The notes beneath the pieces were generated by a model. That model was not told where the DNA came from. It searched no databases and saw only the letters and a list, made by a program, of their open reading frames with translations. 64,000 bases of DNA from Anaeromyxobacter diazotrophicus (GTDB taxonomy: Bacteria; Myxococcota; Myxococcia; Myxococcales; Anaeromyxobacteraceae): NCBI RefSeq assembly GCF_013340205.1, contig NZ_BJTG01000004.1:186001-250000 (forward strand). Direction: 5' to 3'. Shown one piece after another: positions 9,692 to 17,920 of the stretch; position 1 is the stretch's first letter; each line of letters begins with the position of its first letter. The translations under genes and the position numbers were made by a program.

Positions 9692-10309
9692 ATGAGCGAG
9701 TTCGACGCGAAGGCGAGGACGTGGGACGACGACCCCCAGAAGGCCGAGCGCGCGAGGTGCGTCGCGGACGCGATCGCGGCGCGCGTGCCCGATCTCGCGC
9801 GCCGGAGGGCCCTCGAGTACGGGAGCGGCACCGGGCTCCTCGGGTTCGCGCTGCGGGGCCGCGTCGCAGCGCTGACGCTGGCCGACAGCTCCAGCGAGAT
9901 GACGCGGGTGGCGCGCGAGAAGATCGCGGCGCTCGGCGCCCGGGACGTCACCGCCGTGCAGCTCGACCTCACGACCGGTCCCGCGCCGGGCGAGGTCTAC
10001 GATCTCGTCTGCACCTTGCTCACCCTGCACCACGTGCCCGACGTGCCGGCGCTCCTGCGCAGGTTCCACGCGCTGGTCGCCCCCGCGGGATACGTTTGCG
10101 TCGCGGATCTCGACGAGGAGGACGGCTCGTTCCACGGCGCGGGCTTCGAGGGCCACCGCGGCTTCAGGCGTGAGGTGATGGCGTCCTGGCTCGCGGAGGC
10201 CGGCTTCTCCGCCATCGAGCTGCAGGGGGTGTTCGAGATCGAACGGCCGGGCCCGGGCGGGATCCGGCGCTACCCGGTCTTCCTGGCCGTCGGCCGTCGG
10301 GCCGCGTGA
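9692..10309 (+). CDS. class I SAM-dependent methyltransferase
   Basis: 205 residues. Motif I is ALEYGSGTGLLGFAL (about residues 40-54), followed by the acidic loop ADSSSEM and the CTLLTLHHVPDVPALLRRF segment, all typical of small Rossmann-type methyltransferases. The N-terminus FDAKARTWDDDP is common in this group. The substrate is unknown; it lies between two arsenic-related operons but lacks the cysteine set of ArsM arsenite methyltransferases, so an arsenic role is not supported by the sequence. Confidence 0.82.
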   Translation: MSEFDAKARTWDDDPQKAERARCVADAIAARVPDLARRRALEYGSGTGLLGFALRGRVAALTLADSSSEMTRVAREKIAALGARDVTAVQLDLTTGPAPGEVYDLVCTLLTLHHVPDVPALLRRFHALVAPAGYVCVADLDEEDGSFHGAGFEGHRGFRREVMASWLAEAGFSAIELQGVFEIERPGPGGIRRYPVFLAVGRRAA

Positions 10310-10360
10310 CCTGGTCGTAGGCGCGCGAGAGTGGCCGCGCCGCCGGCCCGCGCCCGGGGA

Positions 10361-10594
10361 TCACGGCGTGAGGAGCTGCCGGATGGCCTCGACGGTCAGC
10401 ACCTTGCCCGTCGACCGCACCTGGCCGTCGAGCACGAGCGCCGGCGTGCTCATCACCTTGAACTTCATGATCTCGCGGAGGTCCTCGACCTTCTCGACGC
10501 GCGCGTCGACGCCCGCGGCGCGCGCCGCGGCCTCCGCGTTGGCGGTGAGCGCCTTGCACTTCGCGCAACCCGTCCCCAGCACCTGGATGAGCAT
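10361..10594 (-). CDS. mini-thioredoxin (redox-active disulfide protein)
   Basis: 77 residues, a compact thioredoxin fold with C10-A-K-C13 in GTGCAKCKAL and a cis-Pro region STPALVLDGQV. A strong site (AGGAGAGG) precedes the ATG. Proteins of this size are commonly encoded next to ArsP-like permeases, as here. Likely reduces a cysteine of the permease or its substrate; that role is inferred from context. Last gene of the five-gene operon starting at 13192. Confidence 0.8.
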   Translation of the reverse strand: MLIQVLGTGCAKCKALTANAEAAARAAGVDARVEKVEDLREIMKFKVMSTPALVLDGQVRSTGKVLTVEAIRQLLTP

Positions 10595-10611
10595 GACCTC
10601 TCCTCTCGCGA

Positions 10612-11691
10612 TCAGAGGACCGCGTTGAACAGCCAGCCGACGAGCAGGATCCCGCCCGCCACCACGCCGAAGAAGGTCGCGATGAGCGGCGGCCGCAGGA
10701 CCTTGCGCAGGATGATCGCCTCCGGCGCGGACAGCCCGATGACCGCCATCATGAAGGCGAGCACGGTGCCGAGCGCCGCGCCCTTCTCGAGCAGCGCCTG
10801 CACCACCGGGATGATGCCGGCCGCGTTCGAGTACATGGGCACGCCGAGCACGACCGCGAGCGGCACCGACCACCAGGCGCCCTTGCCCAGGACGCCGGCC
10901 ATCAGGCCCGTCGGGACGTACCCGTGGACGCCGGCGCCGACCGCGATGCCCGCCACGACGTAGGGCCACACCTTCCCGACCACCTCGCGCACGGCTGTCA
11001 GCCCCTGGTCGAGGCGCTCCGCGAACGGGAGCGGCGGGGCGTCTTCCGCGGGCGCGGCCGCGGCCATCGACTCGTACACCCAGGGCTCCACCCAGCGCTC
11101 GAGCCCGAGGCGGCCCAGGATGAAGCCGGAGACGACCGCGACGAGGAGGCCGGTCGCGAGGTAGAGCGCCGCCACCTTCCAGCCGAAGAGCCCGAAGAGG
11201 AGGACGAGCGCCACCTCGTTCACCATGGGGGCCGAGACGAGGAACGAGAGGGTGACGCCGAGGGGGATCCCGACCTCGACGAAGCCCAGGAAGAGCGGCA
11301 CCGCCGAGCAGGAGCAGAAGGGCGTGACGACGCCGAGGAGCGCGGCGAGGACGTTGCCCGCCGACTCGCGCCGGCCGGAGAGGATGGCGCGCGTCCGCTC
11401 GGGCGTGAAGTAGGAGCGGACGACGCCCACGGCGAACACCACCAGCACGAGCAGCAGCAGGACCTTCGGCACCTCGAACAGGAAGAAGGCGACGGCGGAG
11501 CCGAGGTGCGTGGTCGGGTCGAGGCGCAGCAAGCGGCGCGTCACCAGCTCCGCGCCCGGCTCGATGAGGCGATAGAGCGCGTACCAGAGCACGAGCGCGC
11601 CGCCGAGCGCGCCGTAGAGGCGGGCGCGGCCGCGCGGCGGAGGCGCGACCGCCCGGGCGGACGCGGCGAGCTCGCGGGCGTGGGCGCTCAC
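10612..11691 (-). CDS. ArsP-type permease (PF03773-like)
   Basis: 359 residues with 8-10 hydrophobic helices. The hallmark TPFCSCSAVPLFLGFVEVGIP appears near residue 110 and the second half contains VLGVPMYSNAAGIIPVVQAL, both diagnostic of the ArsP/YraQ permease family, some members of which export trivalent organoarsenicals. GTG 11691 overlaps the arsR stop as GTGA, so it is translationally coupled. Its cargo here is inferred from the neighbouring arsR and not proven. Confidence 0.85.
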   Translation of the reverse strand: MSAHARELAASARAVAPPPRGRARLYGALGGALVLWYALYRLIEPGAELVTRRLLRLDPTTHLGSAVAFFLFEVPKVLLLLVLVVFAVGVVRSYFTPERTRAILSGRRESAGNVLAALLGVVTPFCSCSAVPLFLGFVEVGIPLGVTLSFLVSAPMVNEVALVLLFGLFGWKVAALYLATGLLVAVVSGFILGRLGLERWVEPWVYESMAAAAPAEDAPPLPFAERLDQGLTAVREVVGKVWPYVVAGIAVGAGVHGYVPTGLMAGVLGKGAWWSVPLAVVLGVPMYSNAAGIIPVVQALLEKGAALGTVLAFMMAVIGLSAPEAIILRKVLRPPLIATFFGVVAGGILLVGWLFNAVL

Positions 11692-12011
11692 GGCCGGCCC
11701 TCCACCCGGCGGGCGCGCTGCTTCACGTCCTCGGCCAGGACCGCCTCGATGCAGGCGAAGAGGCGCGTGATGCACGGCACCCGCAGCCGGTAATGGACGT
11801 TCGTCCCCTCGCGCCGGGCGGCGAGGAGCCCGGCGGCCTTCATGAGCGCGAGGTGGCGCGAGACGGTGGACATGTCCGACCCGACGACCTCTTGCAGCTC
11901 GCAGACGCACCGCTCGCCCTCGGCCAGCGCGTCCACGATCGCGAGCCGGCTCGGGTGCGCGAGCGCCTTCAGGATCTCGGCGCGGGCCTCGTACACGGTC
12001 TCTCGGTTCAT
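11688..12011 (-). CDS. arsR: ArsR-family metalloid-responsive repressor
   Basis: 107 residues, winged helix. The recognition-helix region carries E-R-C35-V-C37-E-L, the ELCVCDL-type metalloid site of classic ArsR proteins; two more cysteines (C80, C87) lie near the C-terminus and could extend the site. As(III) or Sb(III) binding would release DNA. GAGAGGG precedes the ATG. It is the third gene of the operon and may regulate both this operon and acr3-arsC. Confidence 0.92.
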   Translation of the reverse strand: MNRETVYEARAEILKALAHPSRLAIVDALAEGERCVCELQEVVGSDMSTVSRHLALMKAAGLLAARREGTNVHYRLRVPCITRLFACIEAVLAEDVKQRARRVEGRP

Positions 12012-12032
12012 CGGTCCCTCTCGGCCGGGTCT

Positions 12033-12737
12033 TCAGGCGGACCACAGGAAGTACGCGCCGACCGCGGCGACGGCCGCCCCGGCGCCGCGTCGGGCGCGCG
12101 CGGTCCACCGCGACCGCTCGCTCCAGCGGAGGTAGGTCTGCACGCTCCCTCCCGCGGCCCCCGCGAACGCGATGGCCGCCGCGTGCCCGATCCCGAACAG
12201 CGCCAGCAGCAGGGCGCCGTAGGCCCCCGCGGCTGCGCCGAGGCGGAAGGTGAGCGCCAGGAGCGGCGCCATGAACGCGAAGCTGCACGGGCCGAGCGCC
12301 ATGCCGAAGACGAGGCCGAGGAGGGCCGCTCCGGCGGGTCCCTTGCGCCGAAACGAGGCCGGCGCGAACCGGACCTGGGGGAGCGGGAGGAGGCCGGCCA
12401 GGTGGAGGCCCATCGCGATGAAGACCGCCGCGAGGAGGTAGCTCCCCGCCGGCCCGACGTCGCCGAGCATGCGGCCGGCGAGGGCCGTGGCCACGCCCAC
12501 CGCGGCGACGCTGGCGAGGATCCCGACCGCGAAGGCGCCCGAGATCCGGAGCGCCTGGCGTGGCGCCGGCGCCTCCTCCGCCGACCACAGGTAGCCGACG
12601 ACGAGCGGGATGCTGGCGAGGTGACACGGGCTGAGGGCGACGCTCAGCGCGCCCCAGGCCACGGCCGCGGCCATCGCGAGCGGCGCCGAGCCGGCGAAGG
12701 CGTGTGCGAACCCGGAGAGCAGCTCGCCCACGTTCAC
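12033..12737 (-). CDS. CcdA/DsbD-type thiol-disulfide membrane transporter
   Basis: 234 residues, six or so membrane segments. The paired redox cysteines sit in SPC38HLASIPLVVGYL and GPCSFAFMAPLLALTF, the signature of the CcdA/DsbD membrane domain that carries electrons from cytoplasmic thioredoxin to the periplasm. GTG 12737 overlaps the stop of the preceding thioredoxin gene (GTGA). With the exported thioredoxin-like partner it should form a two-part reducing pathway. Confidence 0.87.
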   Translation of the reverse strand: MNVGELLSGFAHAFAGSAPLAMAAAVAWGALSVALSPCHLASIPLVVGYLWSAEEAPAPRQALRISGAFAVGILASVAAVGVATALAGRMLGDVGPAGSYLLAAVFIAMGLHLAGLLPLPQVRFAPASFRRKGPAGAALLGLVFGMALGPCSFAFMAPLLALTFRLGAAAGAYGALLLALFGIGHAAAIAFAGAAGGSVQTYLRWSERSRWTARARRGAGAAVAAVGAYFLWSA

Positions 12738-13192
12738 TCCAGCGCGACGCCGAGGGACTCGAAGCGCGCGAGGATCTCCTCGCGGGAGATGAAGCCCTCG
12801 TGCCGCCCGAGCTCGCGCCCGTCCGCGGCGAGGAAGATCTGGGTCGGGATCATCGCGATGTGCCAGGGTTCGGCGGCGGCGCGGTCCTGCCAGACGTCGA
12901 CGAAGTCGACCTGGAGCTTGCCGGCGTAGTCGCTCCGCAGCCCCTCCAGCACCGGCGTCATCGCCTTGCATGAGACGCACTGGTTCGCGCCGAGGTCCAC
13001 CAGCCGCGGCAGCCGCCGTGCGGTCGAGGCCAGCGCGCGCTGCGCCGCGGGGGGAGGCGTCGCCTCGCCGGCCGAGCTCCTCGCGCATGAGGCGAGGGCG
13101 AGTGCGGCGGCTGCGAGGGCCATCCAGGGCGCGCCGGGCTTCTTCGGCGCCGCCCATCGCTTGCGGGGGAGCTCGCTCGGGCACGAGGACAT
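12734..13192 (-). CDS. exported thioredoxin-like lipoprotein
   Basis: 152 residues. A long n-region precedes a lipobox LASC36, then a thioredoxin fold with C72-V-S-C75 and the cis-proline loop MIPTQIFLAADG. AAGGA lies 7 nt before the ATG. It is predicted to be a lipid-anchored periplasmic reductant charged by the CcdA protein encoded immediately downstream with overlap. First gene of the operon thioredoxin-ccdA-arsR-permease-minithioredoxin. Confidence 0.83.
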   Translation of the reverse strand: MSSCPSELPRKRWAAPKKPGAPWMALAAAALALASCARSSAGEATPPPAAQRALASTARRLPRLVDLGANQCVSCKAMTPVLEGLRSDYAGKLQVDFVDVWQDRAAAEPWHIAMIPTQIFLAADGRELGRHEGFISREEILARFESLGVALE

Positions 13193-13339
13193 CGTTGCAT
13201 CCTTGCAGGAATAGCCAAGAACGCATGTGCGGCCGGTTGTCGCACCGTTGCCGGGGCGCTGTTGCCCGGCCCTCGCGTCGCCTCGGCCACGCGTGGCGAC
13301 GTGGATGGACGGCGGTGCCGGCTTGGGTCGTTCCCGTAG

Positions 13340-13360
13340 GGCGGGGGCTCGTCCCCCGCC
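13340..13360. repeat. dispersed palindromic repeat, copy 1
   Basis: GGCGGGGG-CTCGT-CCCCCGCC, a perfect 8-bp inverted repeat flanked by CCCGTAG. The same unit occurs in inverse orientation at 59662-59682 and in part at 53134-53152. It lies between two convergent-free intergenic ends and could fold in RNA. Confidence 0.6.
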
Positions 13361-13392
13361 GCGGCGCGCACGGCGGCGGGGCTCCCGAGGCG

Positions 13393-14349
13393 CTAGTGGA
13401 TCCGCAGCGCGAGCTTGCCGAGATGGTGCTGGCCGAGCTCCCGGTGGGCCTGGGCCGCGTCCTCGAGCCGGTACGATCGGCCGACCTCGACGTGGAACGG
13501 GCCGGCGGAGACGAGCCGGTTGAGCCGCTCCAGCACGTCGCGGCCCGGCTCGCCGTCGTAGGCCAGGACCGAGACGCCCGGGGGGCCCTTCGGCGCCGGC
13601 TCGACGCCGTTCGGGTGCGCGATGCGGCCGCCCTTGCGGACCGTCCTGAGGGCCGACTCGAGGCTCTCGCCCTGGACCAGCACGAGCGCCGCGTCGAGCC
13701 CGCCCGGCGCGAAGTCGCGAGCCGCTCGCGCCACGTCGTCCCGCTTGCCGTCGACCGCCGCGTCGGCGCCGAGCTTGCGCACGAGCTCGACGCCGTCAGG
13801 CCCCGACGCGACCGCCAGGACCGCTCCGCCCATCCGCTTCGCGAGCTGGACCGCGAGGTGGCCGATCCCTCCGCTCGCGCCGTAGATCATCAGGGTCTGC
13901 CCCGCCGACAGGTGCAGCTGATCGTCCAGGCCCCGCAGCGCCGTCACACCGTCCGCGCCGAGCGGGCCCGCCTCCTGGGTGCTCAGCCCCTGCGGGAGCG
14001 GCGCGATCGTCTCCTCCTCCAGCGCCACGTACTCTGCGTAGAAGCCACCCGCGAACGAGTACGCGTACACGCGATCCCCGACGCGAAAGCGCCGCACGCC
14101 GGCTCCGACCGCGACCACCTCGCCCGCGCCGTCGTTGCCGAGGACCTGCGGGAAGCGGCTCGGTCCGAGCTTGAGCTCGCCCGTGCGGACGTACGGGTCC
14201 CACACGCCGATCCCCGCGCAGTCCAGGCGGACGAGGGCCTGGGTCGGCCCCGGCCGCGGGACCGGCAGCGTCTCGGCGTGCAGGACCTCGGGCCCTCCGT
14301 ACCGGTCGAAGGCGGCGGCCTTCATCTGCGCAGGAATGGGTGCAGGCAT
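13393..14349 (-). CDS. NADPH:quinone oxidoreductase-like MDR dehydrogenase
   Basis: 318 residues of the zinc-independent medium-chain dehydrogenase type. N-terminal GroES-like domain (MKAAAFDRYGGPEVLHAETL) and a Rossmann domain with IYGASGGIGHLAVQLAKRMG. The usual catalytic zinc ligand motif GHE is replaced by GND, consistent with the quinone oxidoreductase/zeta-crystallin branch. It would reduce quinones or enones with NADPH; the substrate cannot be read from sequence. It stands alone. Confidence 0.85.
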   Translation of the reverse strand: MPAPIPAQMKAAAFDRYGGPEVLHAETLPVPRPGPTQALVRLDCAGIGVWDPYVRTGELKLGPSRFPQVLGNDGAGEVVAVGAGVRRFRVGDRVYAYSFAGGFYAEYVALEEETIAPLPQGLSTQEAGPLGADGVTALRGLDDQLHLSAGQTLMIYGASGGIGHLAVQLAKRMGGAVLAVASGPDGVELVRKLGADAAVDGKRDDVARAARDFAPGGLDAALVLVQGESLESALRTVRKGGRIAHPNGVEPAPKGPPGVSVLAYDGEPGRDVLERLNRLVSAGPFHVEVGRSYRLEDAAQAHRELGQHHLGKLALRIH

Positions 14350-14538
14350 GACGCGTGTCCCCCGAGTGGTGTTGGAGGAAGCGCGATAAGCGAGGACCGG
14401 GGCCGATGCACGGTCGCGGTTCACGTCGGGCCGGCGAGGCGGCGTGCCCTCCCACTGCGACCGGGCCGCCTCACGAACCCGCGGGGGCGGCGCGCCGGAG
14501 GTCCGCCTCCTCGCGCTCGTCCCTGGGGCACAGAGGTG

Positions 14539-14547
14539 TGCTATACC
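14539..14547 (+). promoter_or_regulatory. extended -10 element upstream of tRNA-Arg
   Basis: TGCTATACC: a TG extension plus TATACC, 41 nt before the tRNA 5' end. No convincing -35 is seen, as is usual for extended -10 promoters. Confidence 0.45.
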
Positions 14548-14588
14548 GCCGCCCCGTGGTGCAGCTTCGCGAGCTGGATGAAATGCTT

Positions 14589-14665
14589 GGCCCCGTAGCT
14601 CAGCCGGATAGAGCGGCGGTTTCCTAAACCGCAGGTCCCGTGTTCGAGTCACGGCGGGGTCACCA
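14589..14665 (+). tRNA. tRNA-Arg (anticodon CCT)
   Basis: Complete cloverleaf: acceptor GGCCCCG pairs with CGGGGTC; D arm GCTC..GAGC; anticodon stem GCGGT/ACCGC enclosing loop TTCCTAA (anticodon CCT, reads AGG); T arm CCGTG-TTCGAGT-CACGG; discriminator A at 14662 and an encoded CCA at 14663-14665. No integrase gene is nearby. Confidence 0.95.
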
Positions 14666-14766
14666 TCCATCGCGGGTGAGGCTCGCGCTACGCCGGGGCC
14701 GCCGGGGCGTGCTCGCCGCCCCGCCGCTCGCCGGAGGCGGGCAGGGCGCCAGCGCCGGAGAACGCG

Positions 14767-15249
14767 ATGAGCAAGACCCCCTCAACACCCGCCACCCGGC
14801 TGCTCCGCCAGCACGGGGTGGCCTACACCGAGCACCCCTACCGCTACGAGGAGCACGGCGGGACGGCGGTCTCGGCGCGGGAGCTCGGCGTCGACGAGCA
14901 CGCGGTGGTGAAGACGCTCGTCATGGAGGACGACGGCGGCGCGCCGCTCGTCGTCCTCATGCACGGCGATCGCGAGGTGTCGACCAAGGCGCTCGCGCGC
15001 CAGCTCGGCAAGCGGTCGGTCCAGATCTGCAAGCCCGAGGTGGCGCAGCGCCACAGCGGCTACCTCGTCGGCGGCACGAGCCCCTTCGGCACCCGCAAGG
15101 CCATGCCCGTCTACGTGGAGAAGGGCGTGCTCGCCCTCGAGCGCATCTACATCAACGGCGGCTCGCGCGGCTTCCTGGTCGGGATCGCCCCGGCGGAGCT
15201 GGTGCGGGTCCTCGCCGCGACGCCGGTCGAGGTCGCCATCCAGGCGTGA
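14767..15249 (+). CDS. ybaK: YbaK/EbsC-family Cys-tRNA(Pro) deacylase
   Basis: 160 residues covering the whole YbaK/ProX-like editing domain: TRLLRQHGVAYTEHPYRYEE, VVKTLVMEDDGGAPLVVLMHGD, the conserved Lys in VSTKALARQLG, and GGTSPFGTRKAMPVYVEKG. It hydrolyses Cys mischarged onto tRNA-Pro in the cytoplasm. It begins 101 nt after the tRNA-Arg gene on the same strand. Confidence 0.9.
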   Translation: MSKTPSTPATRLLRQHGVAYTEHPYRYEEHGGTAVSARELGVDEHAVVKTLVMEDDGGAPLVVLMHGDREVSTKALARQLGKRSVQICKPEVAQRHSGYLVGGTSPFGTRKAMPVYVEKGVLALERIYINGGSRGFLVGIAPAELVRVLAATPVEVAIQA

Positions 15250-15341
15250 CCTCCGGGCGGGCGCGGGCTCGCGCGGGCCTTGTGGATCGCCGGGCGGGTC
15301 CGCAGATCGCCCGTGCACGCACCGTGCGATCCGGAGGATCC

Positions 15342-16214
15342 ATGCGACGCACCTCGCCTTCGAGCTCGGGCCCGCTCGCCCTGGATCGCCGGCGCTTCCT
15401 CGCCGGGCTCGGCCTGGGAGGGGCGCTCGCGGCGGCGCGGCTGGGCGGGGTCGCGCGCGCGGTCGAGAGCGCCGGGAAGGGCGAGGTGCTGCCCGCCCCG
15501 GTGGGCGGCTCCGCCGAGCCCTCGGCCATCCCCTGGCTGGACAAGAACGGCAGCCACAACCAGTCGCCCGGACCGCGCGCCGAGCCGTCGTCCATCTTCC
15601 ACTTCAAGGGGCGGATCGCGCGGGCCAACGACTTCGAGGGCACCGGCCAGGACGGGCAGGGGAACGCGCTCCCCTGGGGTGAGCCCTCCACCGACTTCTC
15701 CTTCATGGACGGCGTGTACTGGCCGACCACCCGGATCGAGCGGCGGGGCACCTTCTCGCACCTCTGACTCACGCTCTTCAAGGGCCAGTTGGCCCCCGAG
15801 CTGAAGGTGCACGACTTCCACCCCGCCATCCGCCCGAACGGCCTCTACTGGATCGCCGACGTGCCGTCGGGCGGGCTCACCGTCTCGCAGGACGGGCGCA
15901 AGGCGACCCTGAAGCTCGCGGCGCTCGCCGTCATCGACCAGCCGCGCTGGCCGGCGCCGGACGCGGAGGCGCGCCGCGCCCGGCTCGACGTCACGGTGGT
16001 GTGGACCGCCACCGACGAGCCGGTGACCCTCGACGACCCCGCCCACCAGTTCCGGTTCAAGGGGTGGAAGGCGATCGCGCAGGCCGAGTGCCGGGCCGAG
16101 GTCCCGTCGCTCGGGTTCACCTGGCGCTCGGGCCCGCTCGCCACCTCCCGCGCCAGCTTCGCGGTCATCGGCGAGGAGGCGAACGGCAAGTACTACGGGG
16201 CCTCCTCGCCGTAG
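15342..16214 (+). CDS. Tat-exported protein with in-frame TGA (candidate selenoprotein or nonsense-interrupted gene)
   Basis: CGGAGGATC sits 5 nt before ATG 15342. Residues ~16-40 are a twin-arginine signal (DRRRFLAGLGLGG). Coding runs to TGA at 15765-15767 (codon 142) and continues in the same frame, with identical codon bias, to a normal stop at 16214, giving 290 residues if the TGA is read. Sequence around it: RRGTFSHL-(TGA)-LTLFKGQLAPELK. A hairpin GGGCC-AGTT-GGCCC lies 15 nt after the TGA (loop 19 nt away), within the usual bacterial SECIS range. Either selenocysteine insertion, a Trp TGG-to-TGA mutation, or a sequencing error explains it. I do not recognise the family. Its 3' end overlaps the convergent GGDEF gene by 22 nt. 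Confidence 0.5.
15782..15795 (+). other. SECIS-like hairpin after the in-frame TGA at 15765
   Basis: GGGCC (15782-15786), loop AGTT, GGCCC (15791-15795). The loop starts 19 nt after the TGA and has G at its second position, as bacterial SECIS loops usually do. The stem is short and such hairpins are common in GC-rich DNA. Confidence 0.3.
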
Positions 16215-17275
16215 CCGCCCAGGGCCACCCGGTCGCGGCCGGCCGCCTTGGCGGCGTAGAGGCCGCGGTCGGCCCGCTCCAGCCAGCGCCGGACGTCGTC
16301 GCCGCGCTCGAGGGCCGCCACGCCCACCGAGACCTGGACCGCGATCGTCTGCTCGCCGGCGGGGACGCGGAGCGACCGCACCCGCCCGACCAGGCGCTCG
16401 GCGAGCCGGGCCGCGTCGGCCAGCGCCGTCTCGCGCAGCACCACCGTGAACTCGTCGCCGCCGTAGCGGCCGACGAAGTCGCTCCGGCGCATGAACACGC
16501 GCGCCAGCGCGTCCGCGACCTCGCGCAGCACGGCGTCGCCCACCACGTGGCCCCGCCCGTCGTTGATCTCCTTGAACCGGTCGACGTCGACGAGCAGCAG
16601 GCTGGCCGGCTCGCGGAACGCCTCGAACATCCGGACGGTCTCCTCCAGGTAGGCGTCGAGCGCCTTGCGGTTCGCGAGCCGCGTGAGGGGGTCGGTCTCC
16701 CCGTCCCGGCGCGCCGTGGCGAGCTCGTCGCCGAGCGACCGCACCGTCGCGCCCAGGGTCGCCATCTGCGCCTGCTGCCGCGCGCGCCGCTCCTCCAGCG
16801 CCTGGGTCAGCGCGCCCACCGTCTCCACCACCTCGCGCTTCAGCTCCGAGGCGGCGCTCGCCTCGACCAGCCGGCCCAGCCGCGCGATCTGCTGCCGCAG
16901 CCGCTCGTCGCTCGCCTCCTCGGTCGCGAAGGCCTGGGTGAAGTTCCGGACGAAGACCCAGATCACCTCGCGCAGGTCGGCCGCCACGCCCTGCGCGTGG
17001 GCCGCGCTCGACCGGCAGTACTCGCGCACGAAGCGCCGCACGCCGTGCCAGTCGCGGCGGCCGCCGGGCGCGGGCGCGCCCGCCGGCGCGCCGGGCGCCG
17101 GCGCGGCCACGACGACGTGCTGGGCCCACGCCTCGGCCTGGAGGCGGAAGCCCTCGAGCTCCACTCCTTCCTGCTCCTGCGCGAACTCCGCCATGCTGCG
17201 GAGCGCGGCCGCGAGCGTGTCGAGCGCCAGCTCCGGGCTCTCGGGCGGCTCGGTGGAGGTCGGGGGAGCCCTCAT
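16193..17275 (-). CDS. GGDEF diguanylate cyclase with helical N-terminal region
   Basis: About 360 residues from ATG 17275 (an upstream in-frame start gives 378). Residues 1-190 are soluble and helical with a coiled-coil stretch (EERRARQQAQMATLGATVRS). The C-terminal GGDEF domain has DPLTRLANRKALDAYL, LLLVDVDRFKEINDGRGHVVGD and the active site G272-G-D-E-F276, with an inhibitory I-site R263-R-S-D266 at the canonical 5-residue spacing. It should make c-di-GMP and be product-inhibited. No transmembrane segment. A PilZ effector gene lies at 32136. Confidence 0.9.
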   Translation of the reverse strand: MRAPPTSTEPPESPELALDTLAAALRSMAEFAQEQEGVELEGFRLQAEAWAQHVVVAAPAPGAPAGAPAPGGRRDWHGVRRFVREYCRSSAAHAQGVAADLREVIWVFVRNFTQAFATEEASDERLRQQIARLGRLVEASAASELKREVVETVGALTQALEERRARQQAQMATLGATVRSLGDELATARRDGETDPLTRLANRKALDAYLEETVRMFEAFREPASLLLVDVDRFKEINDGRGHVVGDAVLREVADALARVFMRRSDFVGRYGGDEFTVVLRETALADAARLAERLVGRVRSLRVPAGEQTIAVQVSVGVAALERGDDVRRWLERADRGLYAAKAAGRDRVALGGYGEEAP

Positions 17276-17464
17276 GCCCGGCGGGGAAGGCACGGCGCAT
17301 GCCACGGCGCAGGGGCGACGGGCCGCCACCCGCGCGGGGCGGACGGGGTGTCGCGACGGACCCGCGGTCGAGCCGCCCCGGGTCAGGCGCGCGGGGCAGG
17401 GCCGCTCGCCGGGGCGGGAGCGGGCGCGGCGGAGGTGCTGCCCGCCGCGCCGCCCGCCGGCGGA

Positions 17465-17920
17465 TCACTTCTGCTTGTAGGCGCCGGCCACGATCACGAG
17501 GTCGTCGACGCGCTCGATGTACGAGACCTTGGTCTCCACCTTGTTCGTGGCCGGGTTGCGGTAGCCGTACTCCTGCCAGCCCGAGCCCTTGGTCTTCGCG
17601 ATCTCCAGCCGCTCCTGGACGTAGAGCTTGCCGTTGGGGTCCTTCGCCTTCGACACGTCCATCCCGATGCGCTCGGGGTCGGTCGGGTGCACCAGCGTCT
17701 TGCCCTCGATGCTGTTCACGAAGACGTAGAGGTCCTTGTAGACGAACGGACCGTTGAGCTTCTGGAACTCCTTGAACGCCTTCTCGCGGCCGTGGCGCTT
17801 CAGGTAGGCGACCGCGTTCTTCACCAGCGCCTCGGCGTCGGCGGGGGTGGCGCGCTCGTCCGCGAAGGCGGGGGCGGCGAGGAGGAAGGCGGCGCCGAGC
17901 GCCGCGAGCAGCTTCTTCAT
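17465..17920 (-). CDS. secreted single-Cache (sCache) sensor-domain protein
   Basis: 151 residues: a cleavable signal peptide ([20 protein letters not shown]) then a Cache fold: [46 protein letters not shown] and [22 protein letters not shown], matching the sCache_2/Cache signature (VYD..G..LAHP..P...G). It has no membrane anchor or output domain. The ATG overlaps the chemoreceptor stop in an ATGA overlap, so the two are co-translated; it may present a small ligand to the receptor in the periplasm (inference). Confidence 0.8.
   Translation of the reverse strand: MKKLLAALGAAFLLAAPAFADERATPADAEALVKNAVAYLKRHGREKAFKEFQKLNGPFVYKDLYVFVNSIEGKTLVHPTDPERIGMDVSKAKDPNGKLYVQERLEIAKTKGSGWQEYGYRNPATNKVETKVSYIERVDDLVIVAGAYKQK

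Noticed and set aside
9692-10309. Methyltransferase as ArsM arsenite methyltransferase
   Set aside because: It has few cysteines and lacks the conserved arsenic-binding Cys set and usual length of ArsM.
14589-15249. tRNA-Arg as a genomic-island attachment site
   Set aside because: No integrase, no direct repeat of the tRNA 3' end seen nearby, and flanking genes look chromosomal.
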